From assembly GCA_910890315.1 (NCBI GenBank), contig CAJVGD010000039.1, positions 1-31,397 on the forward strand: DNA of 31,397 nucleotides, read 5' to 3'. This document shows, piece by piece, positions 8,283-19,527 of the stretch. The notes beneath the pieces were generated by a model. The model was not told the DNA's origin and searched no databases. It was given only the letters and a program-made list of their open reading frames with translations. Position 1 is the stretch's first letter. Each line of letters starts with the position of its first letter. The position numbers were made by a program, and so were the translations under genes. This DNA comes from Serendipita indica DSM 11827 (Eukaryota > Basidiomycota > Agaricomycetes > Sebacinales > Serendipitaceae).

Positions 8283-11200
8283 CTATGAGCTTGTTCGAAC
8301 TTTGGTCCACATTGTCCCACACTGGAAATTAGTGAAATCGAGTTTGGTTGCTCTAAGGTGACTTGAAGTGGGTATAGTCAGAACAAGGCATGGGTGCTTC
8401 AGTCCATAACGATTATTAGGTGGTACCCAGAAGAGGTATTGACCAGAAGACTGCACCCATCCATCAGGCAGCAAAGAACAATCACCAAATCCAGGTATAA
8501 CGAGAACTGGATCAGTGGAAAGAGACTTGATATGGCCAGAGAGACGTGTTCTATTTTGTAGATTACCTACATTTAGCATACGGTCAGTCGCCATAACAAA
8601 CTGATGCTACAAACCAAAGAGACATTCAGAATCAACTCACCGTTGTCCAAGCTCGAGATTTGAATTGTCCTACCAATGGAGCCAGAGACAACTTGTGTGC
8701 CATCTGGTGAGAATGCGAGAGCATTGACTGAGCCTTCATGACCTCGGAGGGGCTCTCCTATTGGCTGGCCAGTCTCTGCATCCCACTGTTGAATTGTCTT
8801 GTCCCAAGAGCCAGAAACGATTCGCGTGCCATCTGGAGAGCACGCAACAGCGTTGACTGAGGATTCATGACCTCGGAGGGGCTCTCCCACTGGCTGGCCA
8901 GTCTCTGCATCCCACTGTCGAATTGTCCTGTCCCAAGAGCCAGAGACGATTCGCGTGCCATCTGGTGAGAATGCGACAGCGTTGACTGAGGATTCATGAC
9001 CTCGGAGGGGCTCTCCCATTGGCTGGCCAGTCTCTGCGTCCCACTGTTGAATTGTCTTGTCCCAAGAGCCAGAGACGATTCGCGTGCCATCTGGAGAGCA
9101 TGCAACAGCGCTGACTGAGTCTTCATGACCTCGGAGGGGCTCTCCCACTGGCTGGCCAGTCTCTGCATCCCACTGTCGAATTGTCTTATCGTCAGAGCCA
9201 GAGACGATTCGCGTGCCATCTGGTGAGAATGCGACAGCGTTGACTGAGCCTTCATGACCTCGGAGGGGCTCTCCCACTGGCTGGCCAGTCTCTGCATCCC
9301 ACTGTCGAATTGTCTTGTCGTCAGAGCCAGAGATGATTCGCGTGCCATCTGGTGAGAATGCGACAGCGTTGACTGAGGATTCATGACCTCGGAGGGGCTC
9401 TCCCATTGGCTGGCCAGTCTCTGCGTCCCACTGTTGAATTGTCTTGTCCCCAGAGCCAGACACGATTCTCATGCCATCTGGAGAGAATGCAACCGCTGTG
9501 ACACCATTCTGATGACCTAACAGCGTTCTGGGAAGCCCAGGAAATGTTTCTTCAACCCCTCTGGTCACTATTAATGAGTTCATGTGCTCGTTTAAACCCT
9601 CCGTACGTAGTAACGACTTCAGTGGAGTGAATGGGAGCGCTGTGATGTAGATATGCGGCGCGCTGTCTTGGATTGGCACAGCAAATGCCATCAAGAACCG
9701 TCTGATGTCATTCATCCGGTCTCTAACCTCTTCCTCGAGCTATTCATTGCTTTAGCAATCGGACGGTTTCAGATAGACCACTCACACTCTTATGTTGCCA
9801 CGCAGCTCGCAGTCCAGATACTGCCTGCATCACTCCTCCAGTCACGCTCAAGATCTCCATCCAATAGAGAGCGAATGGACTCTTGACTATATGCGCCAGC
9901 TCATTCCTTAGCTTGCGTACCCAGTCACTGTCCATTGCGGCCACATGGAACGACCAATGCAAACTAGCATAGCGAAGCCTCCGCGAAATGAATTTCGCCA
10001 CCCGGGCGTCAAGGTCTGTAATCTGCCTATTCAGATAGAAGGATGACTCGATTTGGCAAATATTAAACTTGAGCCCCTCCTTGCGCGATTTGAGAGTGTG
10101 AAGACACCATGATGCTGCTTGGCCATGTGCACGGGCAGTATCAATAGCTATTCCATTGCCGCTTTCTTTATTTCCGGTGATGCAACATCGCCGAAGGTAT
10201 TCGACAAAGGTGGGATGGCGAAACTGGACCAAGTGCGCGATTGGGTCCTCCTTGAGTACACTTCCTAGAACTCGTACCAGCGCATTGGCACTCCCTCGTC
10301 CTTTGGTATGCTTGATAAGATCGTCCAAGTCGTCGCTAGTAAGCGGCTCGCGTGCAGAAAGCAGTATACCGAGCATTTCAACGATGACTGGTTGGGACTC
10401 TTGCTCAATCCGCTCGAAAATCACGTCGTATAGACCGTCGATGGCACCAGGCTCATCGATGGACATCAGGCGATCATATATGACCTCGGTATTGATCACC
10501 GATAACTTGTTGTCGAGCATCCGGCACGCAGTGCTTGCCCAAATAAATAGCCCGTCGGCCTTATTGACCAGTCGCTGCCTCTTATCATAGGCTAGCAGAC
10601 TGCCGAGCGATCGATGGACATAAGTCCCAATGTCATCGATATTATCACGATGGATTGTATCGTGGAGGCGGTCTGTCAACTTGGATTTGATCGAAAGAGG
10701 TTGTAACACTGTTTCGATGACAGGGTCTGGCCGGCTTGTGATGAATATCCGAAGATTCTTACTCTCAGAAGCGGCAGAAGCGAGAGTCTCAACCACTTCC
10801 CTTCTCTGTGGTCCTGACTTTCATTCGTCGAGTGCGTCTAAGACGAGAACTACTCGCATCTGTAGATGCTAGAGGGGACCGGTGATGAGCATTCGGAACT
10901 GCTGATCAAACGAAGCTCGCAGGAGAGCGGAATTCCGTTTTATGACCTCGGCAATCGATGTCCCAAGCTCAGGAATATGTTGAGCGAGTTCCCTCGCTAT
11001 GGTCGAGCAAAACCTTTCGGTGTTTGAGGCTTCGCTGCTTGCCATGGAGAAGAAGAATCCGCCACCTAAGATTCCCTGCTTCTTCCACTTTTCCATCACA
11101 GTCATCGCGACGGTCGATTTTCCAGAGCCAGCTATATCACATAGCCAGAATATCGGTTTTTCTGATGAATCGCCATCGGCCCATTGCGAGATTGTCTCGA

Positions 11201-12687
11201 GGACAACCTGGCGAGTTCCTTGTAGACAGGTGGTATGGACCGAAGATGGGGCGAAGGCGACTATTGGCATCTGAGATATGAAAACCGCATCGTCTTGAAA
11301 ATATGAGTAAACCTTCGTGTACACGAGGTAGTTCATACCTGGTTGAGGGATGGTTCCTCCCTTCACGACGGCTACTCGTGGGTCAGGAATGAATCAGCGA
11401 TGAGTATGTTACGAACTGCGCAAGCTATTCTCCATAAACCATTTTTTGTGCACAGCATCGGGGGCGTTCTCAGCGCACTCCGTGAGATAGTAAGCAACTG
11501 CTTGGTAATCTTCGCTCTCTTCCGTCTGGAATCTGACAAGGTTCTGGTGATCGCTATGGAGTACGATCGCAATAGCGTTTTGATCGCCAGCGATCACCGC
11601 CGAGTGATACGGAACATTCTATAATCCAGTTAACACCCATCCATCAGACGATTCAGTGCACCTACCAGATGTATCTGCTGTTCTTCGGCTCCGGTGCTGT
11701 ATTCCTCGCAGAAGAAGACGCTGTTTATCTTTTTACTCGCGGTGAGATACAAGCTCTGGATGTTTTCGAGTTCATCCGAGTGAGCGTGAAGGTTCTTGGC
11801 AATGACTTCTGTCGATTCCATACATGGTGCTGCCAGGCGAACGATCTTCTTAAGGAGCGTTTCTTCTACGCCGGAATGCGGGGTTCCAAAGAAGAGGATG
11901 GAATGGGTGGATACCACGATATTTCGTAGGCCGTCTTTTGATTCCAGGTCCTCATTGTTGCATATGACAAGCGCCTATGAGACCGTCAGGGTCAAAATGT
12001 AGTGGACATCCTCGGACGAACCCATTTGAGAATGATGCCTCCCAAATCGTGAGCAACAAAGATGATGGGGCGCTAGGGTGATTAGGGAAGAAGGCACCGG
12101 TTTACGGATGCCACTCACTCGAGGAGCATCTTTACGCTTCCGTAAATAGAGCCAGACCGACGGCGTGGCGGCGCATAGTCTGGGTCGATACGCACTCCGT
12201 ACTGTGAGTGTCGGCGTCGTAGCCATAGGTCAGGATACGGGCACGAGGCAATGAGGACGGCAAGAATTGGCGTAGCCAAAGAACGCCATCGTCTGTCATC
12301 CAAGTCTTTTCTCTGTGACCATTCAAGCCGTGGATTGCTATGATACTGGAGTGGGGAGGTCAGCACGAAGCGACTACAGCGCCCCGAATGTGCTTACTCG
12401 ACGGTGGGATCCTCTGGGCATACCAATTCCAGGAATCCAAGGTCTTCCTTCTTGGGTTTGGATGTAGAGGATTTCAATGTTCTAGGATGTTCACTTGCAG
12501 CAGTCCGATCGTTCACTCGTTGCCAAAGTCGGGCAACATAATTTAGGCCTCGTGGAAATGGCCGTGCTTTGCCTTGCTCTTGTGACATTGTGCGCTCTTG
12601 AGTTGTTCGAAGAGTCGATAGTATTGTCTGAACGGGCCTTAGGACGCGCTGTAGGGGTCTTACGGTCCTAGAGGTGTCGGGGAGCAA
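8283..12687 (-). pseudogene. NLR 1: alpha/beta-hydrolase - NACHT - WD40 receptor, inactivated
   Basis: Order on the minus strand: start 12687; hydrolase-like domain (12345 to about 11417; [25 protein letters not shown]); NACHT with Walker A G-S-G-K-S-T, Walker B L-V-L-D-A-L-D-E and F-I-T-S-R-P; seven WD40 repeats; C-terminal exon 8566-8283 with W-V-P-P-N-N-R-Y-G. Introns: 12346-12397, 12073-12118, 11975-12021, 11619-11665, 11372-11416 and 8567-8640; the first five match positions in the second NLR (24552-30032). Damage: a frameshift near 12150, in-frame stops TAG (10869-10871) and TGA (10821-10823, where the Cys after D-E is expected), and a shift near 9716-9746. Cytosolic non-self recognition and regulated cell death is the known role of such NLRs; this copy should not make a full protein unless these are sequence errors. 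The nucleophile position reads A-H-D-L-G-G (Asp codon 12046-12048) instead of Ser. Confidence 0.8.
8645..9535 (-). repeat. seven-unit WD40 array of NLR 1 (129-bp units)
   Basis: Seven consecutive 43-residue units run G-H-E...V-A-F-S-P-D-G-T-R-I-V-S-G-S...T-I-(R/Q)-Q-W-D-A-E-T-G-Q-P-(M/V/I)-G-E-P-L-R. Seven is the number needed for one closed beta-propeller. Units are nearly identical; differences cluster at the residues after G-H (Q-N-G, E-S-S, E-G-S, E-D-S), at A-F/A-C, at G-S-G/S-D/S-W, and at K-T/R-T. The array itself has no stop or frameshift although the rest of the gene is broken, which suggests recent inactivation or homogenisation by gene conversion. Confidence 0.85.
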
Positions 12688-13596
12688 GCCTCATTGCTTC
12701 CAGACGAACCAGCCGGATGACCGGTCAGTAGACTGATATGAATCGTCCAATCGCAGTTCGATTCGATAGACGCGAGAGTCTGATTGGTGTGTGACTTTGT
12801 ATTCGGATAAGATGGCATCCCAGAATAGCGGTACTAAACACGTCCACCAGCATGTGAGTACTCGCTGGGATTTGGCAATATATGGCCAAAACGAGTTGAC
12901 CTTTGTTTGACCGAGTGTTCGTGCCGACCGCGACTCTGTAGTCTGCGGTTCTCGTCCATTGCGCTGCGAGTTGTACCAAATATGTACAAGAAACTCTAGT
13001 ATAATACAGGTTGATTCCTTTTCTACCGCAACGGTGCCCTGGGAAGCGTCCTTGGTGACTCTTCTACGGCTAGCTGCTCACGATGCGACTCTTTCGCCTT
13101 GAAAGTATCAACGGTCGAGGCCTCAGCTCACCTCAAATCGACTCTCACTTCTTTGGCGTCGATCTGTTCCAACGTTGGAGATTTGAGCCCGTCATCTAGC
13201 AGCCGCAGTCTAGCTCTATTCGACTCGGAGCGACCTTGGTATCGCTCGTTCAATCATCATGAGTGCGTAGTCTCATTCTACTCGACGCTCGACGTCTCCA
13301 CGCGTTTTCTGGACTTGCTGGCTAACATATTCGAGGTCGAATATATCGTTTGAGCCAGAGATGAGCTTTATTTAGTACCAAACGTGTATTCTCTAGTCAA
13401 GCAGCGCCTTTCGGGGTCAGTCGTTATGCTTGAGAGCGTCCTGGACAAGAATCATGGTCACGATGGGTGGGAAAAGGACGTCAGTTGAACGCTCCAGTAG
13501 ACATGCGCCTGCAGAGATATGTTTCGCGATAGCCATTGGATCCAGTGCGAACGTCGACGCGCTACTGCGCGCAGTGTCAAGATTCGCAGCGCGGCG
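12688..13596. other. upstream region of NLR 1 and left flank of the LINE
   Basis: No recognisable gene lies in 12688-13416; short open frames at 12725-12979 (minus) and 13099-13353 (plus) show no domain. It should hold the former promoter of NLR 1. From 13596 back to 13417 the minus strand is open and protein-like up to a stop at 13417, cut at its upstream side by the LINE (listed separately). Confidence 0.4.
13417..13596 (-). pseudogene. C-terminal piece of an unrecognised reading frame interrupted by the LINE
   Basis: The minus strand encodes a protein-like segment (T-A-R-S-S-A-S-T-F-A-L-D-P-M-A-I-A-K-H-I, then L-F-P-P-I-V-T-M-I-L-V-Q-D) ending at 13417. The target duplication at 13597-13607 and 19651-19661 shows that before insertion this ran directly into the sequence now at 19651-19760, which stays open in the same frame for about 30 codons on the minus strand. 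No family is recognised. It may be a host gene split by the LINE or a chance open frame. Confidence 0.35.
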
Positions 13597-13607
13597 GATG
13601 CACATCT
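13597..13607. repeat. LINE target-site duplication, left copy
   Basis: GATGCACATC(T) here equals 19651-19661. The final T cannot be assigned, because it merges with the poly(T)/poly(A) tract that follows directly. Confidence 0.85.
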
Positions 13608-13876
13608 TTTTTTTTTTTTTTTTTTTTTTTTGTGTTAAGTATTATTGTGCAGTGGCACCGCCAATATAGCACATTGTCTAACTGGAGCCCACTTACTGGG
13701 TTACCCTCGGTTTCATTGGCGCGTGCATCTCCTTGAAGGCAGGCAGTTGTCGCTCTCCTCGCCGAGATCTCCCTCTGGGTGTGGCTCTGCTACGCTACTT
13801 TTGCTTGCTTTCAATCGCCTTGACTGTCTGTGAAGTTGGTTTGGTTTCGATACGCGTTGTCTCTCTGGTGAGTTGG

Positions 13877-16800
13877 TTACTCTCTTTCCCTTCCGTTTGT
13901 ATCCTCCCATCCCATCTTCAACCTCCCCGTCCTCCTGATAAACTTCAACATCTCCTTGATTCCCTCCTTTGTCCCTAGTATCTCCGCTGGTTCTCTTGTC
14001 TTCTCACGCAATGCTCCTTCCCATTCGGCTCGCGCTGCATTGTACGCTGGGCAGATGTGGAGGAGATGAGTTATGTTTTCTGCATTTCCCTCTCCACAGT
14101 GTGGGCACCACAGTGCATCCGCTCTGTTGATGCGGTTCAGATGCTTGTTCAGTCCGATATGTCCTGTATGTAGCTGAATAAGTGCCGCTGCTTCTGCTCT
14201 TGTTAGCTCGTCTGTGATTTGGAGATATTTGTTGGATGGCATTGTCTCGTCGATGGGCCTGGTCCTGTTGTACCATGCTGAAGATTTCCACTTGTCGTGT
14301 GCTGACTTCCTTGCTGCAAGTTTGAGTTCCTGTCTGAGTGCCGAGATATTCTGCGGGAGGGTGTCCTTTGTCCATGGTGGGAGTGTTGCTGCTGTGGATG
14401 ATCCATCTGTGATGGCCTTCTTGGCCTCCTCGTCCGCTGCTTCGTTACCCTCGATCCCTTCATGACCTGGGACCCACGTGAGAGTGATCTGAGTCGATCG
14501 ATTGATCCTCGTCTCGTCATCGCTCGCCTCTACGAGTTCTTGTCTACGCTTTTGATCGTTGCGCAGTTCGTCTATTGCTCTGTGGATCTTGTGGATGATG
14601 TGTTGGCCGGCTTTGGCACTGACGTTCTCCATTCCTTGTATTGCTGCCTGGTTGTCGAGGCTGATCTTGATACGTGGTATGATGATCCTTTCCATCTTGG
14701 CTAGCTGGACTCCGAGTGCAATTCCAACGAGTTCTCCTTCGTGTACCGTGTGCTCCGTGTCTTCTCCAAGCAGGAATCTTGCTGACCTTATCCGTACTCC
14801 GTCTCTGTAGAGTACTGCACCTGCTCCTATCATGCCTTCCATTCCTGAGCCATCCGTATAAACTACTACCCGCTCGTTGTTGCCGTTGCTGTTGTTGTCC
14901 GCCTCTTTCGCTAACATCCTCGACTCCTCTATTGAGATAGTGAATGGGTTAGTGGCATTGGGGTTGCGTGATGCTGGGGTGATGGTTTCAAGGTCGTCTA
15001 CTTTGGAGTCGATGGAGTGGAAGATGCGATGTAGGGGGGCGTTGTGCCTCTGGAAGAGTCCTCTTGATGCTCGTTTCACGAATTTGGAGAGAGGATGGGT
15101 AGCGGGCAGGCTTGCCAGCCGGGCCGCCGCCTTCTGGCATGTGAGGCGTAGAGTTTCTTTGATTGGTAGCATATTGAGGTGCGCATCAAGGGTATCTCCT
15201 GCTGTTGTGCGGATAGCGCCTGTGATACCGATGGCGGCTCTACGTTGGACGGCTTGCAGCTTCTTGGTGATGGCTACGGATCCCATCCGGCGTGCGGAGT
15301 CTGGCTTGGTGTACAGTGGGGTGTACCAGATGTCTGCGGCGTATGTGATGCGAGGAATGGCAATGGAGTTGAAGAGTTGGCGGCCTGAGCGGATTGGGAG
15401 GCCATGGAATGCCCTGTGTATACGCGAGAATAGTGAGGTCCACTTTACTGCCCTTGTGTGCACGAGCTCCTGGTGCTTGTTCCACCGCAGTGACTGGTCG
15501 ATCACCACTCCAAGTAACTTGCAACTGTCGGTGGGTTGAATCGTTACTGTTGACGTTCTGCCATTGCTGTCCTTTGCCTCGAGGACCAGGGGATGTGAGC
15601 CTTTGCGCTTTTCGGATGACATGGTGAAGTCGACAAGCCCGAGTTTGTTGTTCTCGAGTGGTGAGTGGTGCGAACGTGACCAGTCTAGTACGCCTCCTTC
15701 ACGTTCCATCATGTCCTTCAGTCCGAGGTGCGTGTCGTGGAAGTTCTGGCCAATGGCGATCAGGGTAGAGTCGTCCACAAACCCGAGGGTGAGCTGGTCC
15801 TTGCCGTTTGCGATCTCCAGTAGTGGGGCAATGTAGAATAGGTAGAGGATCATCGAGAGTGGGCATCCTTGGCTGTTCCCGTTGGTGATAGCGCGGGGTG
15901 CGGAGTGCACCTCGTCGAATTTGAGGCGCGTGGATCTGCCTGTCAGCATGTTCTCGAGAGTCTGCACATACTCCTCTGGGATCCCTTTTGCTCTCATGTT
16001 CTGCATGAGGACTGGCTTGACAACATTGGGGAATGCTGCTTGGATGTCGAGAAACAGTGCGCTGGCCACCTTTGACTCCCTCCATGCCTTCTTGATTGTG
16101 CTTGTGAGAAGGTGAAGGGCGTCCGTTGTTGTCCTTCCTGGTCGACCACCGAACTGAGAGTGTGGGAGCAGTGCATAGTGCTTGGACATGTAGGTGAGGT
16201 CCTCCACCATGAGTGCCGAGAGAAGCTTTCCGAGGGTGTTGAGGAGCGCGATCGGTCGGTACGCTTTGGCTATATTGTACGCTGGCTTCCCTGGCTTTCG
16301 TAGGACCACTGTAGTTGATTCCTTCCACTGCTTTGGAATGTGCCGGAGTCGAATGGCCGCATTGAATACATTCTTGAGGATGGGACTGATAGCTGGGAGT
16401 GCTTCCTGAATTGCTGCATTTGGGATACCGTCCGGGCCTGGTGCCTTGTCGCGCTTGAGACGTCCAACTGCCTTGCTCACCCTCTTTATCGAGTATGGTG
16501 TCCACTGAGGAAGTGCAGTTTGAGGTGCCGGCCTTGGTCTGGGGAGTGCAAGTGCAGGTGGAGGTGGAAAGAATGCGTCGCATAGTAGCTCTGCTTTCTC
16601 CTCATTACTTTGCATTAGTGTGCCGTTTGGCTTTTTGAGTGGGGGGATTCTCTCACTACTTCCATCGTTGGCGCCTCGCTTGATGAAGCGGTTGATGTTC
16701 CATAGGTCGGTGTCGGATGCCTCGTCGATCCACTTCCACCAGAATGCCTCCTTTCTCCTTTGTACCATCTCCTTCATCTCTTGGCACAGTGCCTTGTAAA

Positions 16801-17860
16801 ACTGATGACTTGGGTGGGCTGGGGATGCTTGCCAGTACCGCAACTCTGTGTATGCTTGGCATTTGCATTTGTGAAGATCCTGACATTGCTTGTTCCACCA
16901 CGGCTTGCGGAATGTTGGGTCCTTGCTGAGCGGGGTCGTGTCCTTGAGCTTTGTCTGCATGTAACCTGTGAGTAGCTCGACAAGCTGCTCCAGCTCCTCG
17001 GGGCGCGTTGGTTCGATTGCCAGTCTTGGGTCGTTCTTGACTGCATCTTCCATGCCTTCCCGGAATTTCTCCCAGTTTGTCCTTCTGTAGTTTGGCCTTG
17101 GCGTGATGGCCACTTTCGCAACTGAGAGGTCGATGATGGAGGCGATTGGGATGTGGTCCGTTGTTGTTGGACGAAGGTCTGGCCATGTATTGCACTCTAC
17201 AAGTCGGTGGACAATATCGTCTGATGCCCACACGTTGTCTGGCCTAGTTTGACTCCCGTTCTCCTCTCGTGTGGGTATTCCGGCTGGTAGGAGTTGCTGC
17301 ATGCCGTGTTCGATGATCAGGTTGAGTAGCGGAGTGATGGCATCGGTCGAACTGCGTAGGTGACGGTTGTTGTCCCCCTCCCAGGTGTGGTGGTGCCTGT
17401 TGAAGTCCCTGAGCCATACTTCGAGCCGGTTGGCCCATGTTGACGTATTGCGCGTTTCGAGGTGTTGGGTGAGCTGGTCCAATGTATCGTTGCTGGTGCC
17501 TTTGTTGTAGATGTTGTAGATGGTGCAGAGGCCCGATGCGGTACCCACTCTTATTCCTACAATGTCGCTTGAATCGACGTCTATCTGCATGCACGCACCG
17601 ACGCGTGTGCTGACTAGCGTTACAGCACGTATTCTGCCGTGGCCTTCGTGAGCCTTGGTGGATGGGTAAAACGACTGCCATTTCCTGTTAGCCCGAGTGT
17701 TGCCGAGGGAGTTGAGTGCTGGTTCTTGGATTGCGATAACGTCCCAGTCGTCCGGTGAGGCTGTGTTGATGAATTCGTCGTGGGCGTCAAAGGATTTTCT
17801 GAGGTTGATCTGTATGATTCTTAGATAACTGCTTGTTGTGAGTGGGGTGCCGTTGTTCAT
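13877..17860 (-). CDS. LINE ORF2: endonuclease - reverse transcriptase - RNase H polyprotein (1327 residues)
   Basis: The frame is open from ATG 17860 to the stop at 13877. Domains in order: AP-like endonuclease (residues about 10-260; Q-I-N-L-R-K, A-I-Q-E-P, D-F-N-R-H-H, T-D-H-I-P-I); reverse transcriptase (about 450-740; G-P-D-G-I-P, F-L-D-I-Q-A-A-F, G-C-P-L-S, catalytic F-V-D-D); RNase H (about 1000-1150; Y-T-D-G-S-G, H-E-G-E-L, S-L-D-N-Q-A-A, W-V-P-G-H-E-G-I-E-G-N-E-A-A-D); C-terminal C-P-H-C-G...H-L-L-H-I-C-P knuckle. All catalytic acids are present. One oddity: the usual Gly before the endonuclease D-F-N is Arg. The protein nicks target DNA, primes reverse transcription on the nick and removes the RNA strand; it should act as a nucleoprotein with the ORF1 product. 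It is probably translated from the same transcript as ORF1, about 190 nt downstream of the ORF1 stop. Confidence 0.92.
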   Translation of the reverse strand: MNNGTPLTTSSYLRIIQINLRKSFDAHDEFINTASPDDWDVIAIQEPALNSLGNTRANRKWQSFYPSTKAHEGHGRIRAVTLVSTRVGACMQIDVDSSDIVGIRVGTASGLCTIYNIYNKGTSNDTLDQLTQHLETRNTSTWANRLEVWLRDFNRHHHTWEGDNNRHLRSSTDAITPLLNLIIEHGMQQLLPAGIPTREENGSQTRPDNVWASDDIVHRLVECNTWPDLRPTTTDHIPIASIIDLSVAKVAITPRPNYRRTNWEKFREGMEDAVKNDPRLAIEPTRPEELEQLVELLTGYMQTKLKDTTPLSKDPTFRKPWWNKQCQDLHKCKCQAYTELRYWQASPAHPSHQFYKALCQEMKEMVQRRKEAFWWKWIDEASDTDLWNINRFIKRGANDGSSERIPPLKKPNGTLMQSNEEKAELLCDAFFPPPPALALPRPRPAPQTALPQWTPYSIKRVSKAVGRLKRDKAPGPDGIPNAAIQEALPAISPILKNVFNAAIRLRHIPKQWKESTTVVLRKPGKPAYNIAKAYRPIALLNTLGKLLSALMVEDLTYMSKHYALLPHSQFGGRPGRTTTDALHLLTSTIKKAWRESKVASALFLDIQAAFPNVVKPVLMQNMRAKGIPEEYVQTLENMLTGRSTRLKFDEVHSAPRAITNGNSQGCPLSMILYLFYIAPLLEIANGKDQLTLGFVDDSTLIAIGQNFHDTHLGLKDMMEREGGVLDWSRSHHSPLENNKLGLVDFTMSSEKRKGSHPLVLEAKDSNGRTSTVTIQPTDSCKLLGVVIDQSLRWNKHQELVHTRAVKWTSLFSRIHRAFHGLPIRSGRQLFNSIAIPRITYAADIWYTPLYTKPDSARRMGSVAITKKLQAVQRRAAIGITGAIRTTAGDTLDAHLNMLPIKETLRLTCQKAAARLASLPATHPLSKFVKRASRGLFQRHNAPLHRIFHSIDSKVDDLETITPASRNPNATNPFTISIEESRMLAKEADNNSNGNNERVVVYTDGSGMEGMIGAGAVLYRDGVRIRSARFLLGEDTEHTVHEGELVGIALGVQLAKMERIIIPRIKISLDNQAAIQGMENVSAKAGQHIIHKIHRAIDELRNDQKRRQELVEASDDETRINRSTQITLTWVPGHEGIEGNEAADEEAKKAITDGSSTAATLPPWTKDTLPQNISALRQELKLAARKSAHDKWKSSAWYNRTRPIDETMPSNKYLQITDELTRAEAAALIQLHTGHIGLNKHLNRINRADALWCPHCGEGNAENITHLLHICPAYNAARAEWEGALREKTREPAEILGTKEGIKEMLKFIRRTGRLKMGWEDTNGRERE

Positions 17861-18052
17861 GCAGAGGGGTCGGTTGGCCGGGCATTACTGGTCGCGATGG
17901 ATGGCTGGGTTTGAGCAGGGGGGCAGTGAGGATGGTGAAGAGGTCGTTTCTTGCAATGAATCAGGGGTGGTTTGGGTCTTGGGAGTTGGCCCGGGGTGCT
18001 GGACACTTCGTGCGGCTTGCATTGGGATGCCGTATTGGGCAAGTGTTATCTG

Positions 18053-19527
18053 TCAGTTTTTCGTCTGGTTGATCTTTCTGGACTTGTTGGTGACTCCCTG
18101 TGAGGCGTTGGCAGCCGCCGTTGTGAGCTGCTTGCCTGCTTGTTCTTGCGAGGTCTCAGTCTCGATCTCTGGGCACAGGTATCCCGAGTTCCATGGGGCA
18201 TTGATTGACTTGTTATACGTCCATCGGTCCTTGGTGAAGAAGAATTTGGATCTTGTTTCTGGCGCATGTTCCGCTTGCCTGTCCTGTCTGGACTTGCTTT
18301 CTATGCACCTTTCGTCCCCGGAGGAGTGTTGGCTGGACCCGCATGGGGTGCATTTGGTCTGCATTTTGTCCGGACAGTCCCAAGAGCTGTGCTCTTGCGC
18401 GCAGAATCGGCAGGTGAACCTCTCCGCCGATGTTCTTTTTGCACCTTGACGGAGTGGTTACCAATTCTTGTGGGGCCGAGGATCATGCGGTTGGCTACTT
18501 TGGGTGAGGCGCAGTTGATTTTGACATTGGCATATCCTTGTCCTTCGTACCTCCTTGACGGGTCCTTGATCCAGGATGCGGAGATGATTGAGTGTGGTGG
18601 TAGGCCGTTCTCCAATTCCACCGAGTGCAGGCTTTCCTCTTCGTGGGGGTCGAAGTCCACAGGGACGAAGCGTACCATCAGCTCGTGCACGCAAGGGATG
18701 ACTTTCGTTTCTTCTTCTCTCGAGGTGTAAGCCTCCTTTACCATCTCTGCGCACCTGTTATTCTCCTTTAGCCACTTAGCGGATTTTGCAGAGTCCAGCT
18801 CCAGGAGCGTCCCGGTGCGTATAATGCGCAAGCCTACTATCCGCTTCTTGCTTGCTCCATCCGTGAGTTTCTCTAGCGCTACGTTGAGTGTGTCCTTGTA
18901 AGCGTTGATGTCGTCCCTAGTGTACATTCCTCGTTCCTTTGCGACGGCGCTTGGAGTGTTGAATAGGACTAGTCGTTCCCTAGCGTTGACTATGTTGATT
19001 GCTTTGGCGTCGTCGAGGATGAGGGATTGGCTGAGCTTGGTGCATGCATTGCTTGCTAGTGCTTGGCTGTACAGTCGATGAACTGGTGCCGCCTTGAGAG
19101 CCGTGACCGCTTTGGAAGCTGAGATGGTGAGTTCGCTGTACTTCAAGCTGACGGTGTCCAGGTGCTTGGTGGTTGACTCGATGGTTTGGCTGAGCTTCAG
19201 CTTTGTTGCGTCGACTAGGCTATCGAGTTTTGCAGTAGCTGTCTTGTTGAAGCTTTCGAGGAGAGGGTCCACCGCTGCAGTCTCGAGCACAAAAGAGAAG
19301 GCTTTCAGCATGTGTTTCGCTTCTTGACTCACTCCCGCTTTTTCCGCTGCCTGCCGACAGATGTCCGCCATGAGCACAGTTGTGATGGTCGTGTCGTCCT
19401 CCAACCATCCTCGCTTCTTCATGTATTTGATCGCTGAATCCCTATCGTGTACTATCTCTTTATCTATTCCTGTCATCTCCGACCTCATTTGGCTTCTTCT
19501 CGCTGCTGCGCTCCCTGTCGCTGCCAT
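18053..19527 (-). pseudogene. LINE ORF1 (RNA-binding gag-like protein), one frameshift
   Basis: The first frame runs from ATG 19527 (M-A-A-T-G-S-A-A-A-R-R) to a stop at 18301 (408 residues); the second continues to 18053. The switch is near 18425: just before it the first frame reads V-K-V-Q-K; just after it, the other frame reads F-T-C-R-F-C-A-Q-E-H-S-S-W-D-C, a CCHC knuckle, then C-T-P-C-G...H...C, a second knuckle. Loss of 1 nt explains this. The N-terminal part is helical, with long Ala/Lys/Leu-rich stretches likely to form coiled coils (residues about 85-160). ORF1 proteins of Tad-type elements coat the element RNA; without the knuckles the truncated form would bind it poorly. A sequencing error is the alternative. 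Confidence 0.8.

Noticed and set aside
11300-11366. A further intron in NLR 1 just before the NACHT domain (GTATGA...CTCAG)
   Set aside because: Splicing it would break the frame, and the sequence is open if retained; a 54-nt alternative exists but cannot be decided by eye.
14877-15836. Plus-strand open frames over the LINE ORF2
   Set aside because: Antisense shadows of the 1327-residue polyprotein, with no domain of their own.
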